A DNA stretch of 53,643 nucleotides from a virus, in IMG/VR virus record IMGVR_UViG_3300011115_000699, positions 1-53,643 of that record. One strand, written 5' to 3'. The notes beneath the pieces were generated by a model that was not told where the DNA came from, did not search any database, and worked only from the letters and a program-made list of their open reading frames with translations. The translations under genes and the position numbers were made by a program. This document shows, one piece after another, positions 8,511 through 18,281 of this stretch; position 1 is the stretch's first letter; every line of letters begins with the position of its first letter.

Positions 8511-11500
8511 ATGAGTAACGAAAAGCCTTTGACTAAAGACCAGCAAGTTGAGAAAACTGCACAGTCTCTCCAAGCAAGGTATGGATTCAACACGCTAAGT
8601 GGTCGAACAAAGGCTTTGTACGAAGGCTCTAAGCACGATGACATCTTGTTTAGTAAGAAGTACAAAGATACTCTTATGCAGTCCAAGAGAGACGGCCTTA
8701 TCAGTTCTAAGGATGCCCAGCGTATTGGCTCCTATATGGCTGAACGTGCTGTTGAACTTGCTAACAATGGTCAGGCTAGTGGGTTTACTCCAGAGGGTGA
8801 ATATAAGCCTTGGGTTTCAAAGGCTGATATGCGTAAGCAACGCCAATCTGCAAAGGCGCAGTATGGCGAAGATATACAGCAGGTTGCAGCAGCTGATCGC
8901 GCTCAGATGCAATCTATGGGATTCAACCGTAGTGATTTGGAAAATCAAGGATATAAACTTCCTGAAGGTACTCCATTTGCTAGTGGTTACGAGATGCCTA
9001 TTACAGGTGCTGGGTTTGCTAAAGATCCTTTACATGAACTTGGCATATACGGACAAACAGCAGCTCAAGGCATAGTTGGTGGACAACAAGGCTTGTCTCA
9101 AATACCGCAAGCCCTTGGTGCCAGGATGATGGGGCAAGACCCATCGGCTGTTGTACAAGAAGGTACACCTGGCTTTGAAGCAGGACAAGTAACAGGTCAG
9201 CGGTTTGCTGGATCTGTAGCCGCCCTGCCAATCACCGTACCCGCTATGTCTGGTGGTGGTGCTGCGGGTAGTGCTATTGGTGGCGGTATCGGTGGATTGC
9301 TTGGGCCTGGTGGACGTGTTGCTGGTCAAGTTATTGGTGGTTTCCTTGGTGGCGCAGCCGGTGCATACGGTGGTCACTACTTGGCTAACCTTGCTGGCAC
9401 AGGCGCGATGAATATGTTGCTTGGTCAGGCAGCAAACGCCAAACTTAGCCAGAAGCAAAACGAGATGGCAGATAAGTATCCGCTTGCCGCTCGTTACGGT
9501 GAGAGTGCGCTTGAAGTTTCTATGTTTGCGCCACGCATCAAACCGGAAGGATTCAGCACTCGGCTGGCCGCGCAAGGTTATAAGCAATCAGGTTTGGGTG
9601 GTCTTAGACAAGGTATTACTGATCAAGGTGCATTCCTAAACAGTTTTGTTGAAGGTGGCGGAGAAGGCGCCTTGTCTCTTTGGCAAGCAAAGAAACAGTC
9701 CGATCGAGAAAAAGAACTTGGTATGCCGGGTAAGTCTGCAATGGACATACTTGCGGAAGGTGCCTTCGGTGCGCTCTTCCAAAAAGAAACCAAGTTTGGT
9801 AAGAAAGTATTTGGCACACTTAGTGGTCGAGACTTTATGGATAATCGTGCTAATGCAATGCCACAATTCAACCCAACTAGTGTTGAGGGATTAGCCGGTA
9901 AAGCAGCAACAGCACCATCTACAGGTGTAGATACTGCCACGATGACTCCGGAAGGCTGGAAGCGTATCAACCTGGGCGGTCGCATCAAGGGTGGCGTAGA
10001 CAAAGAAGGTAACCCGATTGTAACTGGCGCACGGTATGCGGTTTACAATCCAACCGAACGAAAAGCCAGTATTTACACAGATAATGACTTTGCGTTGACA
10101 GGAGAGCGCACTCGTAACGCAGCGTTCAACCTGACGGTTGCTGACAACCTATTCAAACATAACCCCATCATGGGCTATAAAGACCCTGTAGAGGGCGTAC
10201 AGCGCACCATATTGGGTATTACACGTGACGCTGGTGTCCGCGTCCGCGATATCAACAATGACCTTACGTCAACAATCAAGGTTGTCCCGCTATCTGAGAT
10301 TCGTGACAAGAAAGTTGCCAAGCGTATTGACGAGGTAATGCAGGAGCAAGGCGTTCTCGCAAACAAAGCTCCAGCACCTCACACACCTGAAGCATTCGCT
10401 AACGCCGATAAGATTGCATTCCCAGATGAGGTTGCGCTTGATGAAGGCGCCCCAGTTGCAGCTCGCGTGGTATCGCAAATCGGCAAGAAGAGCAGCAATA
10501 TGTATGTTGTTGCTTTGCCTGATGGTTCACACATTCGTGCTAACGGCGGATCTATCAATGTTGGTAAGCCAGGTTCAGTCCTTGTAAGAGGTAAGTTGTC
10601 GGAAGGAATGTTCCCAACATCTTTGTCAGACTTGGTAGCACCAAAGGGTGGACTTGAGAATCAAGCATTCATCAAAGATGGCGAGGATTTTCATCACCTA
10701 CAACTTACGCCTGATCAGAAATCTATTTACGCACGAGTAAAGAATAGTTTCGCAGCAGAAATCCGCGCTGCTAAAGACGAGCCGGATGATGCTCGCCGTG
10801 AAGCAATGATTGGCATCGTAAAGAACAAGATGGGTGAGGAGTTTGCGCGTGTTGCAACAATTGCTGCTCCATCTGGCAAGTTTAAAGATGCGGACGTTAT
10901 TGATATCAACCTGGAACAATCCAAATTCAAAGGTGTTCCACAAACGGCTATTGTTGTTGGACGTAATAAGTTTGGCTATCAAGTAAGACTTGTTGACCAC
11001 GACGGCATTGGTGAGTTTACTGTGCCTGAATCCCTTATTGCTGGTTACGACCCATCAATGGGTATGCCAGACGCTGAGACAAACTTTGAAGGTCCTACGG
11101 CTGATGGCGCGATGCCTAAGTCTGCTATGCCTGGGCCTGGAACTGTTCCTATTGGGCGACCACTTGGTCCAGGCCCACGACCAAAGGTTGCAACATCTGT
11201 AGTACGCGAAGGTGACTCACCAACCGTAGATACAAACCCTGATGCTGACAATGTAGATTTCCATGAGTTGCCTGAGCCTATTCGCGCACGTATCAACAAT
11301 ACACTCACGCGGCATGGCGATCATATCAAAGGGCTTGGTATCGGCAATGCTATTACCATTAATGAAAACTCGGCTAACGCTATACACGACATCACGATTA
11401 AACGTATTGACCCAACATCGTGGCAGTACACGCTTCGTACGTCCGATGTAGATCCAAAGAGTCGTGTTGTCACCAATCAATTTGTCAGTGATTACACACT

Positions 11501-14500
11501 TAGCGTTGACGAGAAGACCGGTGAGATTATTGCTACAACTGGTAAGCCAGTTGCGGAAGATCAACCTGACGATGTGTATGACACGTCAGATGTGCAAACA
11601 GCCATGGCTTATCAAACGGATTCAGAATCCGAAGCAGGTGAGCCAACAGCACCACAGTTTGAGCCAGGGTCTACCACTCGTGGACGTGCAGCTATGGCTC
11701 GCAGATATCTACTTGGAAAAGTCAATGTAGCAGATATCTTTGCATTCAAACGTGAACGCACAGCGATTGAACAAGACCCAAGCCTTTCTCAGGCAGAGAA
11801 AGAAAAGAAAATCATCGAGTTAAACAACACCTACAAAGAGGTGCTTGATGATCTTATTAAAAAGGGAATATTCAACCTCAACCGGATTAGTACTGAGGCT
11901 CGTTTACCTGAAGGTATGCAAGCAACCGGCAGTCGTGAGGAACGATACGGATACAAGATTAAATCCAAGGAAGGTAATGATCTTACTCAGTTGCAATACG
12001 CTGAGACTGAACCAGCCGGTATCAATGACAAGGAAGTTGTGCAGACCGCTGTAAAGATGGGTAAGGATACATTCCTCCTGAATGCTATTCGTGTCAGTAA
12101 CAAACGGCAGTTTGCTGCTGTATTGGCGGAACAGTATAAAGTCAAGCCAGAAGTTGCTGGTTACATTGCGGACATTGTTGATCGCTTTGCGCGTGGATGG
12201 GCATTGGATAAAGTCAATGAACAAGTTGGTAGAGCGCATGACCTATTTGAAAGCACTGGTAAGTTACAGGAACACTTGGCTAACCGTAAACCAGGTGAAT
12301 ACGCTGATACTCGCGGTATGTACTTCCGTCAGTTTGCTCGTACAGAACCAGAAGTAAACAAAGCCGTCAGTGAGTTTATGCGCGAGTTTTATCGCGAGCG
12401 TTTTGCGGCATTCGCTGTACTTGATCAGGCTACTGCGTATGACGATAAGTATCGAGGAGCAATCTTCCGTGCAGTCAAGGAAAACAACACGGCATTCAAT
12501 GTCATAGTTGGATTCTCCAGCCGTAACGTGTCTACAGCCGTACACGAGATTGCACACGCTTTGCTTCGCGGTATGTCCGACAAGAACAAGGCGTTGGTCA
12601 TTGAGCGGTTCCATCATGCTGCTAGAGCAAAAGACAATAAGTTACCTTTAGACATCGAGGAAGCCTGGGCTGGCGCATTTGAAGCTGCGCTGATGCGTGG
12701 ACAATTTCCACAGAACTACGCTGCCCAAAAAGCATTCAAAGACTTCTCAGAAAAAGATCGCCTTCTATATGATCCTGTACTTCAGAATACATGGGAAGAA
12801 GTAGGTCGTTATCTTAACGGAGTACGTGAGCTTGTCATTAAAAAGCGTGACGAAGCAGGTCTTCCGACTAACGCTGAATATCGATCTGGTCAAGTATTTT
12901 GGGAAGCACCATATAAGACAAGTGAACGCCTGTTTAAGGGCATGAGCATTGAAGTCATGATGCCTGGTGGTACTAAACAGTTTGGCGTCGTAATGAAAGC
13001 GCAAGCACAAACCGGTTTGCCTGTTCAAGTACGATTGAATTCCGGAAGTGTTCAGTCAATCACGCCTAGTCAGATCACACGTATTGCGGGTTGGTCTGAT
13101 GGCTTTAACAGTGCAGTACTTGACCTGGTTGCTGGATTGACCAGGCAAAACTACACGCAACACATGAGAGAGTTGCAAGCATCAAACCCCGAATTATTCG
13201 CAGGGTTTAGTAAAAACAAGCCAACCATCACTGGGTCGTATGACACAGAGATTGCAACATCACCGCGTAAAATCACGTTTCAGACTAACGTCGAGAACCA
13301 ACTGAACCAAGATCAATGGTTTGCGACAAAAGAAGATGTCGCATCTGTTAAAAAAGGTGTTTCCGGATTAGTCAACTCTGGCAGAGTAGTCCTTGATGCC
13401 GAAGGCAAAGTAACCAGTGTTCTTGATCAGAACGGCAAGCCATCGTTTGCTTACTCGGTATTACAAACGGTAAATGGCTACACACCAGAAGCCGCCTTGG
13501 CAATGTATGCCATAACAGAGACACCCGAATACCGGAAGTGGAGCGGTGGCAAGCCGTTGGTAGAAGCTGTGTTCAACACAGATGTACGAGCCGATATGCC
13601 TGTCGGTCAACTGATGTCAGAAGAGCGCGTTATGATCCGCCAGATGATGGCTGGCGTCGAACTCTTGAAGGCATTGAAAGTTGCGCATCGTGGCGATAGA
13701 TCAGATGACCTAATCGCTGACATCGAGGTTCTATCAAAGGATTACTACGGATACAACACCCCGGATGCCAAGAAGGCTGCTGAGATGGCAGAGTTTTACA
13801 CCTCTGACACAGATGAAGCCAACGTAGCATTGACTGGACTGATATCTGCGCTTGACTACGAAATCAATAAGTCAACCAAGTTTGACATGATTCGTCCGAT
13901 CATTCAGTCATCCAATGATTACCGCGCAGCAATGCGGAAGCCTCGCACAGGCACAGGGTTTGTTACGATGGCGTTTCATCCGAACAACACTCACGCCTGG
14001 TTGCCGAGTGAAGGTGGATACATCATTCCAAATGGTGTCAGCGGAATTGATGGAGTCGGTCGTGGCGGTGCATACATCAGGCTAAACAATCCATTGGTTG
14101 TTGACTTGAAGAACAACGGTATGGCAACAGACCGTGTAGCCAAGTACAAAGCGCAAGCCAAGGCAGCTGGACGTGATTCAGTTGTACTCCTCAATGTACG
14201 ACACTCGGTTGGTGGCACAAGTACATTGCACAACATGGTTATCCCAATGAACAATCACCCACTGCGAGTGATGGATTCAATGGGCAAGATTAACCTGAGT
14301 ACCTTCTTCTCTGGTGGTGGTTTGATTGAAGCAGGAAGCAAGAATGTTGCTACACCTATCAAAGCTGTCGAGTTTGACAAGAACATTGCTTCCGTATACC
14401 GCAGTAACCATGGAGATCACGTAGAAGTTGGTGACGTGCGCAATGTTGATATTGCATCCATGGTTGGGACTGAATGGTTCCACGCATCACCGGTGTGCAA

Positions 14501-17039
14501 GAATTACTCTGTAGCCAGTACAGCCAAGACCGAATCGAATGAAGACATCACAACAGCAAAAGCAGTAGTCGATGTCGTTGATCGCATTCATCCACCTGTT
14601 GTCACTATTGAAAACGTTCGGCAGTATGACGGTACTGAAGCATTCAATATGATTATCGACGCTCTGGATCGTAATGGTTACAACCATCAGACCGCAGTCT
14701 ATAAGACTAGCGACTTTGCTGGAAGCACCATGCGCGAGCGTTTGCTTATCCGTGCGACTCGCGGTTTTGCATTACCACCTATTACGCAAAACAAGTTGTA
14801 CAAGGCTAAGTCTTGGTACGAAGCAGTCGAAGACTTGATTGACGATATGCCAATCGGACAACTGACACAGCAACAAGCAAAGCAGTTTACTGATCGTGGT
14901 ATGGACCTTGCTACGATTGATCAGCCGTATCTTGTACAGAGTACAAGTAAAGGTGCGCCACAAAAGATGTACGGTCCAGCATACACAGTCATGGCTGGCA
15001 CTGGTCAAGCGATGCGTATTGTATTACCTGGTGGCATTGTCAAGGTTGTGACTGATCGTGCATTGGCACGATGGCAGGGTTTGCCAGATAGTTACGTATT
15101 GCCTAAAGCACACACTCTTGCCAATAAGGTTGTAGGTAATGGTGTCCCTACTGAGTTGACTAAGTATGTTCTTTCACCAGTGGCTGAAGCGTACATGAAA
15201 CACAAAGCAGAACAAACCGCAAAGTCTGCTATGCGTGAAACAGAAATGGCGTTCCAATCTACCGGTGAAGAAGAGATGGCATTTGAATCTCCATACGAAC
15301 CAACCATGGCGATGGGTAACCGGGTATACCGCCAACCAGCCAGCCCTGGTGCGCCATCCACGGTTACGCGCATCATGCCACGAAGTAGCCCATCTGGTTA
15401 CGGTAGGTGGTGGGCAGCTATTGACTTCCTAAACGACGTCACACGTATGGTGTTGTCTGGAGACTTAGCATTTACTACACTCCAGGCAGGTATCATCGGT
15501 CTCTCAAACCCAAAGGTTGGTTTTGCAGCTTTCGTGGCTGGACTTAAAGGGTTTGCACCGAATATGCAAATCGTAGTCAATGGTAAAAAGATTGGCACAC
15601 GCAAATTCGGACGTGAGGTTTATCACCAGGTCGGCGATCAGATGCGAGCCAACCCGGCATACGAACTTGCGCGTGAAGCCGGTCTCAAGTTACAGATGTT
15701 TGAGATTGATGAGCGGTTCAATGATATGCGCCAGGTTGAGTTGGCAAACCTTCGTAATGAAGACCCAACGGCAACACTGGCCGACACCAAGACCACGCTC
15801 ATGGATGTGGATGAACTTGGTACAAACGACGAGTGGTACATGAAGAACCGTTTGACTGCTCACCTTCCAGGCCAAGGGCAGTTCGAGCGGTACAACAGCA
15901 TCTTGCATGACACCATCCTTCTTACCCAGTTTGATAACTGGTACAAGACATTGTTGTCGCAAGGATACGAACCAGGATCCGCTAAGTTTACGAAGGCAAT
16001 GCAAGACAGTGCGCGTATTCTAAACGTGTCCATTGGTGACATCCAATACTCGACAGATACAACTAAAGATGCAGCCGCAAGTCGTATTGCAAAGGTTCTG
16101 TTTACAGCACCTCGATGGTTGATGTCTCGTGCATTGATTGATCCATTCATCAACACTGGTCTGTCTAACCTGTCGTGGGTACGTGATGTCATGGGGCATG
16201 ACAACCCAGTCTTTGATCTGTACAAGAATGGCTCTGTTGATCCGGAGGTACGCAAACTAGGACTTAGTATGTGGCTCCGCGTTGCTGGCGCTCAGATTGC
16301 AATGATGCTGATGGCAATCCTGTATCAAAACTGGAGTCCAGACGTAGAGGCTAACGCAGACAAGAGCTTTGGACGTGTTCGCATAGGTGACTTCCGCTTT
16401 GATCCTCCCTCCGGTGTCTTTGACCACTACCGCCTTGGCATTCGTTTGTACCAGGCTATGTTGTCTACTGATCCAAAGAACGTACAGAAGGCAGAGAAGT
16501 CGGGTGTGCCTCTTTGGTACTACCAAGTACAAGACCTTCAGAAGGAAATCCAGTACAAGTCAAGCCCACTGGTCAACACCGTTGTGTCAATGTTTGGTGG
16601 CAATGACCCAGCTGCATTCTTCGGTGGCATTGAAGGCATCCAGAATGCCCAGGCTAAGTCTGTGGTTGGTGAACCGTATTACGGAACAAACGAACCGGCT
16701 CAATTCTTCTACGACAGTTTCATCAAGGAACGTGTTCGTGAGTTGTTTGGTTCACAAGTAGCAGATAATGGTGGATTCAGTAATGCATTCATCGAACGGT
16801 TACCGACAGTGTTCCCGCAGTTTATGGATGCGTACTACCGAGCATACGAGTATGATCGCCCACCTCTGGCTTACGCTCTAGCCAACATGATTCCTAACTT
16901 CCTTGGACTCAAGGTTGAAGTGACTCCGGCTGAATACTTGAAAGATCGAGTCAAGGATCGTAATGAAGTCACCGAATCACCCAATATACTAAGGCTCATA
17001 GCCGAAGGTGAAGGACGAAAGGTAATCACAGGACAATAA
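8511..17039 (+). CDS. Giant polyvalent virion protein: zincin peptidase, ART-like segment, C5-cytosine methyltransferase, LPD-type C-terminus
   Basis: The protein has 2842 residues. Order seen: a charged helical N-terminus; a Gly/Ala-rich membrane-seeking stretch at about 231-305; mixed beta modules; a zincin motif HEIAH at 1345-1349 with candidate third ligands E1383/E1384/E1391; a small SH3-like beta region at about 1477-1530; a stretch at about 1817-1920 with YIRLNNPLVV, recalling ADP-ribosyltransferase-fold domains of polyvalent proteins; then a C5 methyltransferase at about 1926-2230. Methyltransferase motifs are STFFSGGG (I, 1930-1937), SPVCKNYS (IV, catalytic C1996), ENV (VI, 2034-2036), MRERLLIRA (VIII), RWQGLPDSY (IX) and GNGVP (X, 2209-2213). 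The C-terminal 550 residues resemble large polyvalent-protein-associated domains, with one hydrophobic segment at about 2584-2607. It is third in the ejection block, directly before the lysin, so injection with the DNA is inferred. The ART call is weak. Confidence 0.85.
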   Translation: MSNEKPLTKDQQVEKTAQSLQARYGFNTLSGRTKALYEGSKHDDILFSKKYKDTLMQSKRDGLISSKDAQRIGSYMAERAVELANNGQASGFTPEGEYKPWVSKADMRKQRQSAKAQYGEDIQQVAAADRAQMQSMGFNRSDLENQGYKLPEGTPFASGYEMPITGAGFAKDPLHELGIYGQTAAQGIVGGQQGLSQIPQALGARMMGQDPSAVVQEGTPGFEAGQVTGQRFAGSVAALPITVPAMSGGGAAGSAIGGGIGGLLGPGGRVAGQVIGGFLGGAAGAYGGHYLANLAGTGAMNMLLGQAANAKLSQKQNEMADKYPLAARYGESALEVSMFAPRIKPEGFSTRLAAQGYKQSGLGGLRQGITDQGAFLNSFVEGGGEGALSLWQAKKQSDREKELGMPGKSAMDILAEGAFGALFQKETKFGKKVFGTLSGRDFMDNRANAMPQFNPTSVEGLAGKAATAPSTGVDTATMTPEGWKRINLGGRIKGGVDKEGNPIVTGARYAVYNPTERKASIYTDNDFALTGERTRNAAFNLTVADNLFKHNPIMGYKDPVEGVQRTILGITRDAGVRVRDINNDLTSTIKVVPLSEIRDKKVAKRIDEVMQEQGVLANKAPAPHTPEAFANADKIAFPDEVALDEGAPVAARVVSQIGKKSSNMYVVALPDGSHIRANGGSINVGKPGSVLVRGKLSEGMFPTSLSDLVAPKGGLENQAFIKDGEDFHHLQLTPDQKSIYARVKNSFAAEIRAAKDEPDDARREAMIGIVKNKMGEEFARVATIAAPSGKFKDADVIDINLEQSKFKGVPQTAIVVGRNKFGYQVRLVDHDGIGEFTVPESLIAGYDPSMGMPDAETNFEGPTADGAMPKSAMPGPGTVPIGRPLGPGPRPKVATSVVREGDSPTVDTNPDADNVDFHELPEPIRARINNTLTRHGDHIKGLGIGNAITINENSANAIHDITIKRIDPTSWQYTLRTSDVDPKSRVVTNQFVSDYTLSVDEKTGEIIATTGKPVAEDQPDDVYDTSDVQTAMAYQTDSESEAGEPTAPQFEPGSTTRGRAAMARRYLLGKVNVADIFAFKRERTAIEQDPSLSQAEKEKKIIELNNTYKEVLDDLIKKGIFNLNRISTEARLPEGMQATGSREERYGYKIKSKEGNDLTQLQYAETEPAGINDKEVVQTAVKMGKDTFLLNAIRVSNKRQFAAVLAEQYKVKPEVAGYIADIVDRFARGWALDKVNEQVGRAHDLFESTGKLQEHLANRKPGEYADTRGMYFRQFARTEPEVNKAVSEFMREFYRERFAAFAVLDQATAYDDKYRGAIFRAVKENNTAFNVIVGFSSRNVSTAVHEIAHALLRGMSDKNKALVIERFHHAARAKDNKLPLDIEEAWAGAFEAALMRGQFPQNYAAQKAFKDFSEKDRLLYDPVLQNTWEEVGRYLNGVRELVIKKRDEAGLPTNAEYRSGQVFWEAPYKTSERLFKGMSIEVMMPGGTKQFGVVMKAQAQTGLPVQVRLNSGSVQSITPSQITRIAGWSDGFNSAVLDLVAGLTRQNYTQHMRELQASNPELFAGFSKNKPTITGSYDTEIATSPRKITFQTNVENQLNQDQWFATKEDVASVKKGVSGLVNSGRVVLDAEGKVTSVLDQNGKPSFAYSVLQTVNGYTPEAALAMYAITETPEYRKWSGGKPLVEAVFNTDVRADMPVGQLMSEERVMIRQMMAGVELLKALKVAHRGDRSDDLIADIEVLSKDYYGYNTPDAKKAAEMAEFYTSDTDEANVALTGLISALDYEINKSTKFDMIRPIIQSSNDYRAAMRKPRTGTGFVTMAFHPNNTHAWLPSEGGYIIPNGVSGIDGVGRGGAYIRLNNPLVVDLKNNGMATDRVAKYKAQAKAAGRDSVVLLNVRHSVGGTSTLHNMVIPMNNHPLRVMDSMGKINLSTFFSGGGLIEAGSKNVATPIKAVEFDKNIASVYRSNHGDHVEVGDVRNVDIASMVGTEWFHASPVCKNYSVASTAKTESNEDITTAKAVVDVVDRIHPPVVTIENVRQYDGTEAFNMIIDALDRNGYNHQTAVYKTSDFAGSTMRERLLIRATRGFALPPITQNKLYKAKSWYEAVEDLIDDMPIGQLTQQQAKQFTDRGMDLATIDQPYLVQSTSKGAPQKMYGPAYTVMAGTGQAMRIVLPGGIVKVVTDRALARWQGLPDSYVLPKAHTLANKVVGNGVPTELTKYVLSPVAEAYMKHKAEQTAKSAMRETEMAFQSTGEEEMAFESPYEPTMAMGNRVYRQPASPGAPSTVTRIMPRSSPSGYGRWWAAIDFLNDVTRMVLSGDLAFTTLQAGIIGLSNPKVGFAAFVAGLKGFAPNMQIVVNGKKIGTRKFGREVYHQVGDQMRANPAYELAREAGLKLQMFEIDERFNDMRQVELANLRNEDPTATLADTKTTLMDVDELGTNDEWYMKNRLTAHLPGQGQFERYNSILHDTILLTQFDNWYKTLLSQGYEPGSAKFTKAMQDSARILNVSIGDIQYSTDTTKDAAASRIAKVLFTAPRWLMSRALIDPFINTGLSNLSWVRDVMGHDNPVFDLYKNGSVDPEVRKLGLSMWLRVAGAQIAMMLMAILYQNWSPDVEANADKSFGRVRIGDFRFDPPSGVFDHYRLGIRLYQAMLSTDPKNVQKAEKSGVPLWYYQVQDLQKEIQYKSSPLVNTVVSMFGGNDPAAFFGGIEGIQNAQAKSVVGEPYYGTNEPAQFFYDSFIKERVRELFGSQVADNGGFSNAFIERLPTVFPQFMDAYYRAYEYDRPPLAYALANMIPNFLGLKVEVTPAEYLKDRVKDRNEVTESPNILRLIAEGEGRKVITGQ

Positions 17040-17040
17040 C

Positions 17041-17832
17041 ATGGGTGACCGAGACATATTCATTGAGATTGCACGGAAGTACGTTGGTATCAAAGAAGAG
17101 CCAGAAGGAAGCAATCGCAGTCCGATTATTGACGAATGGAACCTCCAGGTCGGAGTGCCTGTAGGTTCTTTCTGGTGCGCATCGTTTGTATCAGAGGTTG
17201 CTAAGGAATGGTCGCATCAAGTAGGCGATCACTTCCCTATGCCTTTGAGTGCATCGTGTGACCATTGGCTCAACGTTGCAGAACAACGCAACTTGTTGTC
17301 TGACGTACCAGGTCGTGCGTCAATCGGGCTTGTTATGAATCCAAAGAACGCATGGGATGCTACGCATATCTTCATCGTTGAGGGAATGAAGGATGGGCTT
17401 TGGTCTTCCATTGAAGGTAACTCCAACAGCGGTGGTAGCCGTAACGGTACATCCGTTGCGCGTCGAGCAAACTGCATGGCAGGACGATCTCGCGTCAAGT
17501 TTATCCATTGGTATGAAGGTGACGACCCACAGATTCCTTGGCATCTGTCTATTAACGTAGGTGGAACCAAGAAGTCTATCGAGTTGCAAACTGTAGGTAA
17601 TAACACTTACTTGCCTGTGCGCTCCACGCTCAAAGAGTTGGGCCTGGACACAAGTCTCCTTACATTCAACGGTCAGCCAATGTACAACGGCATCAAGATG
17701 AAAGATGTCCTTGTCATTAAAGGGTCAACCCACATGAAGGTCCGAGCTTTCTGTGAGTTATTCTCTCTTCCGTTTACGATTAACAACTCCACAAAGGTAA
17801 TATCCGTAAGTGAAAAAACATCCTGGCTTTAA
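17041..17832 (+). CDS. Endolysin: CHAP-type peptidase with copper-amine-oxidase-like C-terminal domain
   Basis: The protein has 263 residues and begins one base after the giant gene's stop. Residues 1-160 fit a CHAP amidase/endopeptidase that cleaves peptidoglycan: catalytic C46 in GSFWCASFV, H109 in DATHIFIVEG, and an acidic/Asn position in SIEGNSN (125-129). Residues about 168-258 (TYLPVRSTLKELGL, then VRAFCELFSLP and VISV) resemble the N-terminal-like copper amine oxidase repeat found in cell-surface proteins of Gram-positive bacteria and relatives, probably a wall-binding module. There is no signal peptide, so it needs a holin to reach the wall; the candidate at 51767 is far away on the map. 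The CHAP assignment is good. The C-terminal domain is a pattern match by eye. Confidence 0.8.
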   Translation: MGDRDIFIEIARKYVGIKEEPEGSNRSPIIDEWNLQVGVPVGSFWCASFVSEVAKEWSHQVGDHFPMPLSASCDHWLNVAEQRNLLSDVPGRASIGLVMNPKNAWDATHIFIVEGMKDGLWSSIEGNSNSGGSRNGTSVARRANCMAGRSRVKFIHWYEGDDPQIPWHLSINVGGTKKSIELQTVGNNTYLPVRSTLKELGLDTSLLTFNGQPMYNGIKMKDVLVIKGSTHMKVRAFCELFSLPFTINNSTKVISVSEKTSWL

Positions 17833-17965
17833 GGCTGTTCAAGGTCAAATTGCGAAGAAACAAGGTGTTTCGTCCGAGGTGGCCGCGGCCATCTTGGCAT
17901 CTGCAAGCCGTCGTGCTTCTCCGAGTGCCAAGAAAGCGAATCCTCGTCTAAAGAAAGTGAAGTAG
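17810..17965 (+). CDS. Small basic Lys/Arg-rich phage protein, GTG start
   Basis: The protein has 51 residues (starts KKHPGFKAVQGQIA with initiator GTG at 17810, ends ANPRLKKVK). It overlaps the 3' end of the endolysin gene by 23 bases in another frame, with AAAGG about 12 bases upstream. The pattern KHPGFKAVQ..IAKKQGVS...A.AILASASR.AS..AKKANPRLKKV is a recurring small protein in phage genomes; it is helical, strongly basic and of unknown function. Unusually, bases 17829-17965 are also open on the - strand as the 3' end of the convergent gene, so about 137 bp may be read on both strands. Confidence 0.7.
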   Translation: MKKHPGFKAVQGQIAKKQGVSSEVAAAILASASRRASPSAKKANPRLKKVK

Positions 17966-18281
17966 GTGGATCAATAGGATTCCACACGTCATCGATATCC
18001 CTGCGCCCGATCACACAGGTCATGCCAGGGATTATCTTTACCTCGTCTACGGACAGCCAGTCTGGGATCTTCTCGTAGTCAATCTTCACTACCCCTAACT
18101 TCATCGCTGCTCGCCATTCATTTGTGACATCCAATAGTTTAAAAAGATGCCAAGTTTCTTGCTGTAGCGCAAACTTAGTAATGCCTAGCCGTCTAGCAGC
18201 TGTCTCTCGATCTGGTGATAGCAACAAAGCAAAGCAAACCATACGCATCCAGTTGCTAACCCGTTTCCTTGGTCGTTTCAT
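17829..18281 (-). CDS. Hypothetical HTH-like protein, last gene of the replication operon
   Basis: The protein has 150 residues and starts MKRPRKRVSNWMRM. Its ATG overlaps the dnaB stop by four bases (ATGA), so translation is coupled. Residues about 20-50 (DRETAARRLGITKFALQQE) look like a helix-turn-helix, suggesting a DNA-binding or regulatory role. The last 45 residues (Trp/Pro/Arg/His-rich) are encoded opposite the small basic gene at 17810 and the end of the endolysin gene. Either the tail is real and the two genes are nested antisense, or the conserved part ends earlier. No family was recognised. Confidence 0.6.
   Translation of the reverse strand: MKRPRKRVSNWMRMVCFALLLSPDRETAARRLGITKFALQQETWHLFKLLDVTNEWRAAMKLGVVKIDYEKIPDWLSVDEVKIIPGMTCVIGRRDIDDVWNPIDPPTSLSLDEDSLSWHSEKHDGLQMPRWPRPPRTKHLVSSQFDLEQP

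Noticed and set aside
8511-17039. Giant protein as a virion RNA polymerase of the N4 type
   Set aside because: Similar size and place, but no single-subunit RNA polymerase motifs were seen; methyltransferase and zincin motifs explain parts of it better.
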